The notes under the pieces: model-generated
Database searches by the model: none
Told to the model about the DNA's origin: nothing
What the model saw: only the letters and a program-made list of their open reading frames with translations
Program-made: the position numbers and the translations under genes
Origin: CAYWXV01 sp964462535
GTDB lineage: Bacteria > Bacteroidota > Ignavibacteria > OLB7
Assembly (NCBI GenBank): GCA_964462535.1
Contig: CAYWXV010000002.1
Coordinates: 1 to 64,000 of the forward strand
Length of the DNA: 64,000 bases
Reading direction: 5' to 3'
Shown here: positions 42,940 through 53,506 of the stretch, one piece after another
Layout: the number at the start of each line of letters is the position of its first letter
How positions within the stretch are numbered: the stretch's first letter is position 1

Positions 42940-45900
42940 ATGCACAGACCACATCGCACATTCTCGATACTTGCGATTCTCGTCCTGCTACTCCTGTCGT
43001 TGAACAACACATCCGGCAAGACGTGGGATCCGAGTCGTGACTCCGTGGAGTTTTCCTGCACGCTCGTGGGGGAGTCGCCGAGCCGTTTTCTGCGGATCGA
43101 GAATAAGTCTGGTCGGCAACTCAACGGTGTGCAAGTAGTTCTCCCCGGCAACCCATTCAAGGTGGACGGTGTCCCAACGGGCCCCTTCACTGTGCAGGCC
43201 GGGCAGTCCGTATTCATGACGGTCCAGTTCATTCCCGGTCGCATCGGGACGTGGACTGACTCGATAGGGATCACCGGGGGTGGGGAACGTGAGGTGATCC
43301 GGCTTCGGGGCGTCGCCGTCAACAGACCGGGCCTCCAGGCGTTCCCGACACGTCTCCCTCTCGACTTCGGAATGGTTGCCGTCGGTGACACCGCATTTGA
43401 CACGCTCTCGTACGGCAGCTCTGGTTGCCGCGAGTTGGTAGTGCTGAGCGCCACGCTTCTGGGTAGCAGCGATTTCCGCATTGTGTCGCCGATCTCGTAT
43501 CCCGACACCATCGATCAGTCCCGGAGGTCCATGATTGTCGCGTTCTCTCCGTCCGCGGTCGGGGGCGCATCAGCCGCCTATCGTGCGACCACGCGGTTCG
43601 AGCTTGACAATCGCGACATCGATGGTATTGATACCACGATCTATTTCACCGGGGAGGGAGTCCTGAAGGGACTCTCCCGTCGACCGGACTCGATCTGGTT
43701 CGATACCGTGAGCATTTATTCGTCGCCGCCTGTTCGCGCCCTGGTCATCGGCAACAGCGATGTAATTGAGTGCACCGTGCATTCCATCTCGATAGTCGGG
43801 ACTGGCCGCACGGCGTACGACGTGTCGTCACCCGCGACGCCATTTCTACTGAGAGGGCGGGGGGATTCAGGCATTGACCCAGCCGACACGGTCGTGCTCC
43901 AGGTCGATTTCACGCCGGATACGCCCGGTCTGCATACCGCTGAAATTGTGATCTCAACGACGTCGGGTGAATATCGCGTCCCCCTCTCGGGAGTCGGCAT
44001 CTCGCCACCTCAATTGGAGATTACGCCACACAAGATCGAATTCGGTCCGGTCATGGTTGGTGGGCGTGCTACGCTGGTGGACACCGTTCGCCTCATCAAT
44101 TTTGGTGGTGGTGGGACCGTTCACATTGACAGCGTTGTCGTCGGCGGTCCCGACAGAGCGCGTTTCGACGCCACAGTCTCACCTGCGTCGCCTACGGATA
44201 TCGACGAGGGGGACACCGTTCAGATTACGGTTTCGTTTAGCCCCGACCGCCTCGGGAAGTCGGTTGCGCGAGTGTTCTTCTTCATGTCATCGAACGAACG
44301 ACTGACGCTAGACCTCGAGGGCGAGGGGACCCCTCCCGGAATTTTCGTAACGCCTCGCCGCGTGAATTTTGGGTCGATTCCGCTGCAGACGCTGTCGTCT
44401 GTCCGCACCGTCGATGTGGTGAACCTCGGCGGCATCGACGAGCAGATTGATTCCGTCGCGCTGGTTGGACCAGACTTCACCGAATTTGAGTTCCTCACGC
44501 GTCCTCTCCCGATGCGACTTCGGTCGGGTGGCCGCGATACACTCAGGGTTCTTTCGCGCTTCGCCCCCGTAGGCACTCCCGGACTGAAGGCGGCAACGCT
44601 TCGCGTTTATTTCGGAGCCCAGTTCGAGGACGTGGAGCTTCGAGGCAACGCCGTATCGATTGGACCCTCCCTCCGCCCTCGCATCGTTACGTTTGGAAAG
44701 GTGCTATCAGGTACGACAGCGACCTTGACGGACACACTTGTCCTGTCGAACCCGGCCGCGGGCGGCATGGCATTCGTCGTGGATTCGATCTCTCTCGCTG
44801 GCGATGATTCCACGAGATTTACGATTCAGGGTCCCACAGGCGTTAGCGTACCCGCAGGCGCACAGACCGCCTACACGCTGACATTCTCGCCAGATGCAGT
44901 CCGTTCATTTCGAACAAGAGCGCTTCTCTACCTGTCAAACGGGTTGACCGTTCCAGCCCTCGCGCTCGGTGAGGGTATTCGTCCGGGATTCCAGGTTACA
45001 ACCACTCAGATCGTGTTCCCCCCGCAGCCACTTGGGACGACCAGTCCGGAGCAGACCGCGACCATCCGGAACATCAGCGATGTGGATCGAGTACTCGATT
45101 CCGCGGTGATCGTCGGCCCCGACTCCCTTGAGTTCGCGATTTCGCGACGCGACGGTCCGATCATTGGAGCGGCCGGAGCGAATGACACGTGGAATGCTCA
45201 GATCACCTTCACACCACGCTCCACGGGAGTCCGCACTGCGACGCTGCGCGCGTATCTCAACGGTGGTGAGATAGCCTCTATTCCGATGCAGGGAACCGGC
45301 TTGCTTGACGGGGTAACTGTGGTGCCGGGTGAGATCTCGTTCGGCGACGTACACGTCGATTCAACCAGTACAATTACATCCGCGGCGACGCTAACGAACA
45401 ACGGAGCGGTCCCGTTGCTGATAACAGGCGTCGCGTTGCAGGGGAACGACCCGTCGAGCTTCTCGTTTGACCTGGTGGGCGGGCCGGCAACCGTGCCGAT
45501 TGGAGGCTCGGTTACGCTGCGCTCTTCATTCACGCCGACCGAGGTGCGATCGTACGGTGCAATTGGTGTGATCGTACTCGCAGGTGGGGATGAGGTTGAC
45601 ATACCGCTCACCGGTGCGGGATATGCACCGGACCGCATCACCGTGCGACTCGACACGGTCTACACAGCCGTTAGCGTAACGCGACCGTTCAGAGCGATTG
45701 TCGATCCGCCTCTGACGTCGGCAGACGGTGTTGTTGGATTCAAGGCCACGCTCTCTCTGCGCCGCGAGTCGATTCACGTTCTGTCAACACCGACGGCCGG
45801 GGTCTCCACCGACTGGGGAGAGGGTGACACGCTCATCGTAACCGGGTCGTTCGGTGCTCCACTCTCCGGATCAGAACTCTTCAGGTTTGAGTTTGAAGGG

Positions 45901-46299
45901 CTCGTCAGCGGACGAGCTGATAATCCCGTAAGCGTGGTCGATTTCTCGATGAGCGGAACGCAGTTGGAGGCGTCAATGGAGGGCGGGCTAATCGTGCTTA
46001 GCGGCTGTGAGATATCGCGTCCCACGGCTTTTGGGCGCTCGGCGCGCATTGCCACCGTGTCTCCCAACCCGATTAGCGGCCAAGCCAGTCTCACCTACAC
46101 CGCTCCAGAGGGTCAACGTCCGTGGGTACGCGTCATTGACGTTATGGGCTACGAGGTGCGCCGGTTTGAGCTAGCGGACGGCACCGGCTTTGAGCAGAAC
46201 GTGGCTCTTGACCTGACTGACGTGGATGCCGGGTTCTACTTCCTGGAACTTCGTCTGGGCACACAACGGAGTTCCGCACCGATCGTTGTGACGAGATAG
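42940..46299 (+). CDS. Choice-of-anchor-D/ASH-repeat type IX secreted protein
   Basis: A 1119-residue secreted protein with a signal peptide (SILAILVLLLLSLNNTSG). It is built of about seven ~110-120-residue Ig-like ASH/HYDIN-type modules, each opening with a phrase such as LDFGMVAVGDT, IEFGPVMVGG, VNFGSIPLQ, VTFGKVLSGT and ISFGDVHVDS. A cohesin-like segment follows (RITVRLDTVYTAVSVTRPFRAIV), and a type IX C-terminal sorting domain ends the protein (ATVSPNPISGQASLTY ... DAGFYFLELRLG). A surface-exposed structural or adhesive role is likely. The start is ATG 42940; the frame opens 84 nt earlier. Divergent from the sigma/anti-sigma pair. Confidence 0.85.
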   Translation: MHRPHRTFSILAILVLLLLSLNNTSGKTWDPSRDSVEFSCTLVGESPSRFLRIENKSGRQLNGVQVVLPGNPFKVDGVPTGPFTVQAGQSVFMTVQFIPGRIGTWTDSIGITGGGEREVIRLRGVAVNRPGLQAFPTRLPLDFGMVAVGDTAFDTLSYGSSGCRELVVLSATLLGSSDFRIVSPISYPDTIDQSRRSMIVAFSPSAVGGASAAYRATTRFELDNRDIDGIDTTIYFTGEGVLKGLSRRPDSIWFDTVSIYSSPPVRALVIGNSDVIECTVHSISIVGTGRTAYDVSSPATPFLLRGRGDSGIDPADTVVLQVDFTPDTPGLHTAEIVISTTSGEYRVPLSGVGISPPQLEITPHKIEFGPVMVGGRATLVDTVRLINFGGGGTVHIDSVVVGGPDRARFDATVSPASPTDIDEGDTVQITVSFSPDRLGKSVARVFFFMSSNERLTLDLEGEGTPPGIFVTPRRVNFGSIPLQTLSSVRTVDVVNLGGIDEQIDSVALVGPDFTEFEFLTRPLPMRLRSGGRDTLRVLSRFAPVGTPGLKAATLRVYFGAQFEDVELRGNAVSIGPSLRPRIVTFGKVLSGTTATLTDTLVLSNPAAGGMAFVVDSISLAGDDSTRFTIQGPTGVSVPAGAQTAYTLTFSPDAVRSFRTRALLYLSNGLTVPALALGEGIRPGFQVTTTQIVFPPQPLGTTSPEQTATIRNISDVDRVLDSAVIVGPDSLEFAISRRDGPIIGAAGANDTWNAQITFTPRSTGVRTATLRAYLNGGEIASIPMQGTGLLDGVTVVPGEISFGDVHVDSTSTITSAATLTNNGAVPLLITGVALQGNDPSSFSFDLVGGPATVPIGGSVTLRSSFTPTEVRSYGAIGVIVLAGGDEVDIPLTGAGYAPDRITVRLDTVYTAVSVTRPFRAIVDPPLTSADGVVGFKATLSLRRESIHVLSTPTAGVSTDWGEGDTLIVTGSFGAPLSGSELFRFEFEGLVSGRADNPVSVVDFSMSGTQLEASMEGGLIVLSGCEISRPTAFGRSARIATVSPNPISGQASLTYTAPEGQRPWVRVIDVMGYEVRRFELADGTGFEQNVALDLTDVDAGFYFLELRLGTQRSSAPIVVTR

Positions 46300-46604
46300 A
46301 TCCCGCCGTGCGGAGCGCCGGCACGGGCATGATTTGTTTGGGTCCCCGGATACGCGATCAAATTTCTCCGCCCCCTGCGTTACCCGCCACAGGCAAAGCG
46401 GGTCTATTCCCATGAAGGCAGCAGCCACGGCTGCGATCCAGAGTCGGACGACGAGAGGCTTACGAGTGGTAACATCGTCAACCGTGAAACTGGGATCGTA
46501 CCTCTCCCCAGAGAACGCTGCCGGAACGTAGAATGCCATGGCACACGCTGGCGCATGGCTCTTCGTTCGAGGTACATCGAACGCCGGCGATAACTCACGA
46601 CACA
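46300..46604. other. Gene-free interval between ASH-repeat and twin-CX6C genes
   Basis: No supported gene. A short hairpin, CCGTGC with GCACGG at 46306-46326, lies just after the ASH-repeat stop; it is followed by ATGATTTGTTTG rather than a clean T run, so it is at most a weak terminator. I see no clear promoter before the next ATG. Confidence 0.35.
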
Positions 46605-47375
46605 ATGATGACCAAACGAATCCTTCCAATCCTGAGCGCCATTGCAATAGGCGTGGCGGCCCTCACGGGATGCCAGGACTCGTCGAGCGTCGCCCCGGCG
46701 ACTACCTCGACGGACGACGGTCTGTTCAAGATCTACGCTCTCGATGAGAGTGCCGTAGACACGTATGCGGCCCTCCCAGCCTCGTATGACGAAGCGTTGA
46801 ACACCCTGACGCCATCGTCGAACCCGCCCGGCCGTGGCGGTGATGACAGCACGGGAACGGGTGGTGGACGCGGCGATGACTCAACAGGCGGACACGGGGG
46901 ACGTGGCGGCGACGACAGCACCGGAAACGGTGGTGGACCTACTGGCGGCCGTGACGATCATGGTGGACTGACCCGCGGGAATGACATCATTCGCATCCTC
47001 CGTCAGCTGAATCTCTCGGACGAGCAGATGACCGCGATTCGTGGCTGCTTTGAAGACTACAAGGCGTGCGTCCGCTCTGCTACCGAGCGTTATCGGGCCG
47101 CCGTTCAAAGTGAGCGCGAAGAGCTTCGTAGTGAGCTAGCCCGGCTCAAGAATGCCGTTGACAACGGTGACTTGACGCCCGAAGAGGCGCGTGCGATCTT
47201 CCGCCAACTTCTTGAGGACCACCGGGCGACCGCTCGGGACCTAAAGGCGGCACTCCGTACCGCTCTCGAGAACTGCCGCGCTGCCCTTATTGACTGCATC
47301 ACGAGCAATCTTGATGCCGATCAGCTTGCCAAGTGGGAGAGACTATTCGGTGCCGGCGGACCCGGCCGCGGATAG
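46605..47375 (+). CDS. Lipoprotein with Gly/Asp repeats and a twin-CX6C helical domain
   Basis: A 256-residue lipoprotein: lipobox LTGC (Cys23), then a short domain, then a low-complexity linker (~residues 75-120) of repeated GGDDSTG units. The C-terminal ~130 residues are helical and begin LRQLNLSDEQMTAIRGC; three LTxxQ/LTPEEA-type phrases recall CpxP/Spy-like periplasmic proteins. Two CX6C pairs (C148/C155 and C224/C231) lie on different helices and could staple a helical hairpin. Function unknown; a stress-binding or chaperone role is only suggested by the Spy-like pattern. Alternative start ATG 46608. A terminator follows. Confidence 0.78.
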   Translation: MMTKRILPILSAIAIGVAALTGCQDSSSVAPATTSTDDGLFKIYALDESAVDTYAALPASYDEALNTLTPSSNPPGRGGDDSTGTGGGRGDDSTGGHGGRGGDDSTGNGGGPTGGRDDHGGLTRGNDIIRILRQLNLSDEQMTAIRGCFEDYKACVRSATERYRAAVQSEREELRSELARLKNAVDNGDLTPEEARAIFRQLLEDHRATARDLKAALRTALENCRAALIDCITSNLDADQLAKWERLFGAGGPGRG

Positions 47376-47429
47376 TTAACGGAGGGAGGCGGCGTAGCAA
47401 TCTGCCCCCCCCATCCACTCACGCTTCCC

Positions 47430-47472
47430 AGAGAGGGCGTTTCCGATAGTCGGAACGCCCTCTCTCTTTTTT
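47430..47472 (+). terminator. Rho-independent terminator after the twin-CX6C lipoprotein gene
   Basis: A long stem, AGAGAGGGCG with CGCCCTCTCT extended by TTTCCGA/TCGGAA (one bulged T), with an ATAG-like loop and a T run (TTTTTT). It lies about 55 nt after the stop. Confidence 0.88.
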
Positions 47473-47479
47473 GTCTCCT

Positions 47480-47511
47480 GTTGTAGGAGGGATGTGGCTC
47501 GATTAGATTGT
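47480..47511 (+). promoter_or_regulatory. Putative promoter of the OmpA-family gene
   Basis: TTG (47481-47483) is followed after 20 nt by TAGATTGT (47504-47511), about 65 nt before the ATG at 47577. Spacing fits the Bacteroidota rule, the last two bases do not. Confidence 0.35.
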
Positions 47512-47576
47512 CGTGAGCGTTCGTTTCAACAAGCAGTCCCTTTCGATGACGACGCTACTTCCAGTTCGCATGTCCG

Positions 47577-49625
47577 ATGCCCCGTCGCCCGCTGCAGTTC
47601 CTGTTCTATCTGATCATCCCTGCACTTCTGTCCAGCACGAGAGTGATGGCACAGGATTCAGTTGCGTTCATTCGATGTGGCATTGGCGTAGAATTCCCGC
47701 TCGTCGGGACCCAGTCGGGCACATTCAGTGTGTATGCGGGGGACTCGTGCGGAACATTTCACGACGGCGTTCTGGTTCGGCCGGACAACTTTGCGATTGG
47801 CGCGTGCGGACTATGGAAACCAGCGCCGTCGTCGTTGTGGGGCGCGCAGGCATCGTTGGCATACCGCGCAGCGAAATCGAGATACACGGAGACCCCGGCT
47901 GCCGCGCAAAGAATACTCGACCCAGCCACCAACGACGTCATCGAACTTGATAGGAAGTTTCGGTTTGAGGCAACGATCAGCTACGTTGATCTTGCGATTG
48001 AAGCGCTAGTCTATCCGGCCGCTTCGGTTCGCATTGGCGTCGGTCCCTTCGTTTCCGGTGCCATTTCATCGGCATTCTCGCAAACCGACAACATCCTGGG
48101 ACCGGTCGATAGGAGCTTCAGCGATGGCGAGACGGTGCATCCCATGGATTTTGGAATCGCGGTCAGTAACGCGGCTCTGGTTGCAGGTGCCGCCGCCTCT
48201 GTCGGATGGGAAATGCCGTTGCGGAACGATTGGACCCTGAGGCCAACAATCGGAGCGCGTTACGACCTGACATCTCGGGTCCGCGAAGCGTCGTGGCGAT
48301 CGCTCTCGGCAAGCCTCGGCGTCACGCTGTTTCTGCTCGACCTTTCGCCGACGCGCAACACACCTCCTCCGCCCCCTCCACCTCCGCCCCCGCCACCGGA
48401 TCCCCCGATCGCATCAATTGTTGCGGAGGGCATCGACGAGAATGGACAGGCATCGAGTCAAGCGACGATATCGGTGCGCGAGGTTATCCTCGTGCGATCC
48501 ACTCCCATGGTGGCGTCTGTCTTCTTCGACTCCGCTACGGGAACGCTTCCCCGGGAATATGGCTCGCTCGATCAAGGCGCGACCCGAACGTTCAGCATGA
48601 GAGACGTTGCGGAGCTGGATCCGATTTCGCTGTCACACAGGATACTCGATATCGTGGGTTTGAGAATGCGGGGTGATACGGCGGCCAGACTCCACCTGTA
48701 CGGGATGACGGCTTCCGATGAATCGCCGAACACCGCGCCGCAGCGTGCACGATCGGTGCGCGACTATATGACAGGAGTCTGGAGGTTGGACGCACGTCGG
48801 ATTGAGGTGCGCAACACCCCACCCCCCATCACGCCGCCCTCGCAAACAACGCCCGACGGCAGAGCTGAAAACAGACGTGTTGTGCTTGGATCGAACTCCC
48901 CCTACCTGCTGGGCTCACTCGTCACCGAGCGCCTATCGCGTGAGTTCAATCCGCCAGTCCTCAGGTTACTGCCATCAATCGAGGCAAAGGCCGGGGTGCT
49001 GCGCTGGCACGTTTCCGTCAGCAAGGATGGTGTCGAACTTGCCGGGTTCGGAGGCAACGGACCCATTCGCTCGGACGACGATTCGCTCACCTGGAAGTTG
49101 GACGACGCGCGTATCGACTCGTCGCTGGGACTGCTTGTCGCGGCGGTCGAGGTAGTGGATTCTCTCGGACGCTCAGCGGTCGCCCGCGATACCGTTGAGC
49201 TGAAATTGCGGAAGGAGAGCTCAATTGCTCATGCAAACACCGAACGGCGCGGTGAGTTGGAACGGCAGATAGTTGATTTGGCGGGTTTTGACTTCCGATC
49301 AGGAACCGGCTCGCGTGAGCACATGGCGGCAATAAGCGCGCTGAGCACGACGATTCGACCGGGCGCGACGATTGTGGTAACCGGTTACACGGACCGAATC
49401 GGAGATGACGAGGCGAATCGTGCCTTGTCGCTGGAAAGGGCCGAGTGGGTGGCAGGCAGGATAAGGGAGGCGCTGGCGGGGCGAGAAATAGGTGCCGTGG
49501 AGGTGAGGGCACGCGGAGAAGGACTGGCACGAAACCGTTTCAGCAACGACACGCCCGAGGGGCGCATTCTGTCACGAGGCGTCCAGGTTATTGTCGAACA
49601 GGTTATTGCACCCAGTGGTCAGTGA
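47577..49625 (+). CDS. OmpA-family outer-membrane protein with beta-barrel and Pro linker
   Basis: A 682-residue protein with a signal peptide (FLFYLIIPALLSSTRVMAQ), an N-terminal beta-barrel (~residues 30-260), an uninterrupted run of 12 prolines as linker, a domain resembling a degenerate first OmpA unit (RARSVRDYMTGVWRLDARRIEV ... GRAENRRVVLGS), and a C-terminal OmpA domain (FDFRSGTGSREHMAAISALS, VVTGYTDRIGDDEANRALSLERAEWVAGRI). OmpA domains bind peptidoglycan, so it should tether outer membrane to wall. No ribosome-binding site is obvious. The first OmpA unit lacks some expected residues. Confidence 0.85.
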   Translation: MPRRPLQFLFYLIIPALLSSTRVMAQDSVAFIRCGIGVEFPLVGTQSGTFSVYAGDSCGTFHDGVLVRPDNFAIGACGLWKPAPSSLWGAQASLAYRAAKSRYTETPAAAQRILDPATNDVIELDRKFRFEATISYVDLAIEALVYPAASVRIGVGPFVSGAISSAFSQTDNILGPVDRSFSDGETVHPMDFGIAVSNAALVAGAAASVGWEMPLRNDWTLRPTIGARYDLTSRVREASWRSLSASLGVTLFLLDLSPTRNTPPPPPPPPPPPPDPPIASIVAEGIDENGQASSQATISVREVILVRSTPMVASVFFDSATGTLPREYGSLDQGATRTFSMRDVAELDPISLSHRILDIVGLRMRGDTAARLHLYGMTASDESPNTAPQRARSVRDYMTGVWRLDARRIEVRNTPPPITPPSQTTPDGRAENRRVVLGSNSPYLLGSLVTERLSREFNPPVLRLLPSIEAKAGVLRWHVSVSKDGVELAGFGGNGPIRSDDDSLTWKLDDARIDSSLGLLVAAVEVVDSLGRSAVARDTVELKLRKESSIAHANTERRGELERQIVDLAGFDFRSGTGSREHMAAISALSTTIRPGATIVVTGYTDRIGDDEANRALSLERAEWVAGRIREALAGREIGAVEVRARGEGLARNRFSNDTPEGRILSRGVQVIVEQVIAPSGQ

Positions 49626-50258
49626 CGCGATCCGCCGTAACTCACGTGAGTAGTGCCACTGTGGCCAGACAGAGGAGCACAAGTAGCTTAATAACGGCGA
49701 TTGTAGCGAGGGTTGGCCCACCAAAACGCCTGCGCGGCGTTCTGGTGTCTGCGAGAACGAGTTTCATGGGGCGTGCTCCGGGCAGTTTGGTCCGCAATTG
49801 AGGGATCGCAGATCAACGGAGATATGTAATATCCGTGAGGATTCCGATAGCGTTGCGCGTGCAGGGCGAGGAATGTCCTGTCGTATCGCGAGCGGCAAAC
49901 TTACGACTGCGTTTGTGTTCGGAGCAACAGTCCATTTCGGTTTTCTTGGAATTGCAGAGGACGATTGCGTACCTTTGAAGTCTCTTGAGCAGATCATTTG
50001 CCAGACACACCTCCGGTCTTGAGGTGGCAAACGGTCCCTGGCGGTCCAGCAGTTGAGGGGGTCGATCCTCGACATTCACCGCTTGCTCGCCCCACTCCCC
50101 ATTCTAGATCAGGACGCGTACCGCACGCCGTCCGCTGAACAATACAATGCTGTTGCGACACGCGGCCCCGTGTGCCGTTGCGTCACGGCATGCGAAGTAG
50201 CAATACTGTGTGGCGGGGTCACGACCCCGTCCGTTCAATACAAATGGATGTGGAGCTC
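49626..50258. other. 633-nt interval with little recognisable content
   Basis: Between the OmpA-family gene and the first GYWKNH gene. A short minus-strand ORF (49642-49767) is the only coding candidate; the rest shows no clear gene or terminator. A 10-bp palindrome CTCACGTGAG (49641-49650) overlaps the end of that ORF. Confidence 0.4.
49642..49767 (-). CDS. Candidate 41-residue single-span membrane microprotein
   Basis: A minus-strand ORF from ATG 49767 to TGA 49642 encodes 41 residues: a basic N-terminus (LADTRTPRRRFGG) and a hydrophobic segment (ATIAVIKLLVLLCLATVALL). The positive-inside charge pattern and a GGAG 9 nt upstream make it plausible. It is too short to identify, and no neighbour supports it. 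Confidence 0.35.
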   Translation of the reverse strand: MKLVLADTRTPRRRFGGPTLATIAVIKLLVLLCLATVALLT

Positions 50259-51641
50259 ATGAACAAGCGATTCCGTTCCCCACTATCGCTACTGGCGACG
50301 CTCGGTCTTCTATCCCTTCTCTCTCTCTCGTGTTCCGACACGCCAGGGTCACCTTCCGACCCGAGTGCCAAGACGGTCACGACCGTGCCACCACCGACCG
50401 TCGTGATTCTCGGCACCACCGACACCAGTATCACCGTCCAGTTCACTGCGCCTTCTGTGGGCGCACCCGCGGGGTTTGTGCTCCAGTGGGCGCCGTCCGT
50501 TGCCCTCAACGGCGCGGGTGGATGGGAGAACTACGCAGCTTGCGCGGCGATTTTTGGCCAGGATGGGCCGTTCGGCACATCAGCATTCAGCCTTGGCCCC
50601 AACCAGTCGGTGACGATCGTCATCGGCACGTGGCTCACGTCACAGGGAGTCAGTGGATTGATTGATCCCGACTGCAGTTACTTCTTCTGCTCTCAGGAAT
50701 GGTCGGTTCGTGGATACGTCGTTCCGTTCGGGTTGTGTGACAAGGCGGATAACTCACAAACGGTCATAGCCACGACCCCGGATTGCGGTGGAGAATCCTC
50801 CTGCACGTATTCGCAGGGCTACTGGAAGAACCATCAGAGTGAGTGGCCGGCACCGTACGTACCGGCCAACCCCTTCTACGGCTCTGGAAAGACGTGGAGC
50901 CAGACGCTTGCTGACCCCGGGAACGGTGACAAGCAGCTCCGCGTTCAGTTCATTGCCGCAACCCTGAACAAGGGGAACGGTATTGGGGTAACGCAGTCGG
51001 TCAGCGTTTCGGGGGTGGGGACAAGAACGATCGCCCAGATTCTCACCGAGTCGGATGCATATTTCACGGCCCTCCCGAGTGTCACCCTCACTGCCAATCA
51101 GATAACCCAGTACGCCGCGGTGCTCGAAGCGTGGAACACGAACAGTTTCTATCCAAACGCGCAAAGCGGGGTTCGACTTGGGCCGGGGCACTGTGGCGAC
51201 GATGATGGTACCGGAGACGGCGGAGACGGTGGCGACGGAGGCGGAGGGAATGGCGGTGACGGATGTACGTGGTCCCAAGGGTATTGGAAGAACCACACGC
51301 CGTGGCCCGCTCCCCATGCCCCATCGGATCTCTGGTTCAACATCCCAACCGAAACATGGGCGAGCGCGATAACCGGACTGAACCTTCCGAACAATCGCAA
51401 TTCGGAAGTCAACCTTGCCAAGCAGTACGTCGCTGCTATGCTAAACAAGGCAAATGGTGCGTCAACAAGCGCCACTACAGTGATCGACGGGAACTCTATG
51501 TCGATTCAGCAGATTCTTGACGCATCCACCGCCTTCTTCAATGGCCAGACGCCATCGGTGGCGAACACCACGCTTGACAAGTGGAAGACGGCCCTCGACA
51601 ACTTCAATCTGGGCTACATCGGCCCGGGACACTGCGACTAG
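50259..51641 (+). CDS. Lipoprotein with two GYWKNH modules
   Basis: A 460-residue lipoprotein (signal ending LSLSCSDTPG) with a fibronectin-III-like domain (~residues 45-185, PTVVILGTTDTSITVQF) and two GYWKNH modules, each starting with CTYSQGYWKNH or CTWSQGYWKNH and ending GPGHC. The modules are separated by a Gly/Asp-rich linker (DDDGTGDGGDGGDGGGG). Modules of this kind occur in many bacterial secreted proteins but have no assigned function. The flanking Cys pair in each module is probably disulfide-bonded. The upstream frame from 50172 is not needed. A strong terminator follows; the gene is the first of a tandem pair. Confidence 0.8.
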   Translation: MNKRFRSPLSLLATLGLLSLLSLSCSDTPGSPSDPSAKTVTTVPPPTVVILGTTDTSITVQFTAPSVGAPAGFVLQWAPSVALNGAGGWENYAACAAIFGQDGPFGTSAFSLGPNQSVTIVIGTWLTSQGVSGLIDPDCSYFFCSQEWSVRGYVVPFGLCDKADNSQTVIATTPDCGGESSCTYSQGYWKNHQSEWPAPYVPANPFYGSGKTWSQTLADPGNGDKQLRVQFIAATLNKGNGIGVTQSVSVSGVGTRTIAQILTESDAYFTALPSVTLTANQITQYAAVLEAWNTNSFYPNAQSGVRLGPGHCGDDDGTGDGGDGGDGGGGNGGDGCTWSQGYWKNHTPWPAPHAPSDLWFNIPTETWASAITGLNLPNNRNSEVNLAKQYVAAMLNKANGASTSATTVIDGNSMSIQQILDASTAFFNGQTPSVANTTLDKWKTALDNFNLGYIGPGHCD

Positions 51642-51965
51642 CAGCGTAGCGCCCTCTGACGATTCCCGCAAAGCGCCCTCCGGCAATTGAGCCGGAGGGC
51701 GCTTTTTTCCAGGTGTTTGGTGGGCATAGAGTGCAAATGGAGTATGCAGGGCACCCGTATGCCCTCCACTCGGGACGTATCTTCTTCGACTCGCGTCAAG
51801 CGGTGAAGGCGCACTGTCGATCTCCGACGCGTCCTGCGCGGAAGGACCTTAGCGCGGCCAGTGCATCCCGATGGGTGCATGGTGACATCGCGGTCGTGTT
51901 TAGCGGAGGTCGATTGACTCCGGATCCGTCAAGACCACCCCCTCAAATCGTACGAAGGATTACCG
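51642..51965. other. Interval between the two tandem GYWKNH genes
   Basis: It holds the terminator at 51670-51708 and about 250 nt of otherwise unassigned sequence up to the next ATG. I see no gene. An AAGGA 8-9 nt before the ATG at 51966 is a good ribosome-binding site. Confidence 0.5.
51670..51708 (+). terminator. Rho-independent terminator after the first GYWKNH gene
   Basis: A perfect 15-bp stem, AAAGCGCCCTCCGGC with GCCGGAGGGCGCTTT, a 6-nt AATTGA loop, followed by T residues. Starts 29 nt after the stop. Confidence 0.93.
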
Positions 51966-53405
<1,440 letters not shown>

Positions 53406-53433
53406 CGGTACGTGTAGTACGTCGTCTTGCCAT

Positions 53434-53474
53434 GCGGCGCGGATCTCGTGAGAGGATTCGCGCCGCTAGCTTTT
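53434..53474 (+). terminator. Putative terminator after the second GYWKNH gene
   Basis: An 8-bp GC stem, GCGGCGCG with CGCGCCGC, extended internally and followed by TAGCTTTT. It lies 29 nt after the stop at 53405 and before the chosen start of the glycosyltransferase gene (53507). The T run is short. Confidence 0.6.
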
Positions 53475-53506
53475 CAGGAACCGGCGGTAGCGGTAATATC
53501 GGTGCG

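Noticed and set aside
49641..49650. Palindrome CTCACGTGAG after the OmpA-family gene
   Set aside because: A 10-bp palindrome is expected by chance in a window this size and its position downstream of a stop gives no regulatory context.
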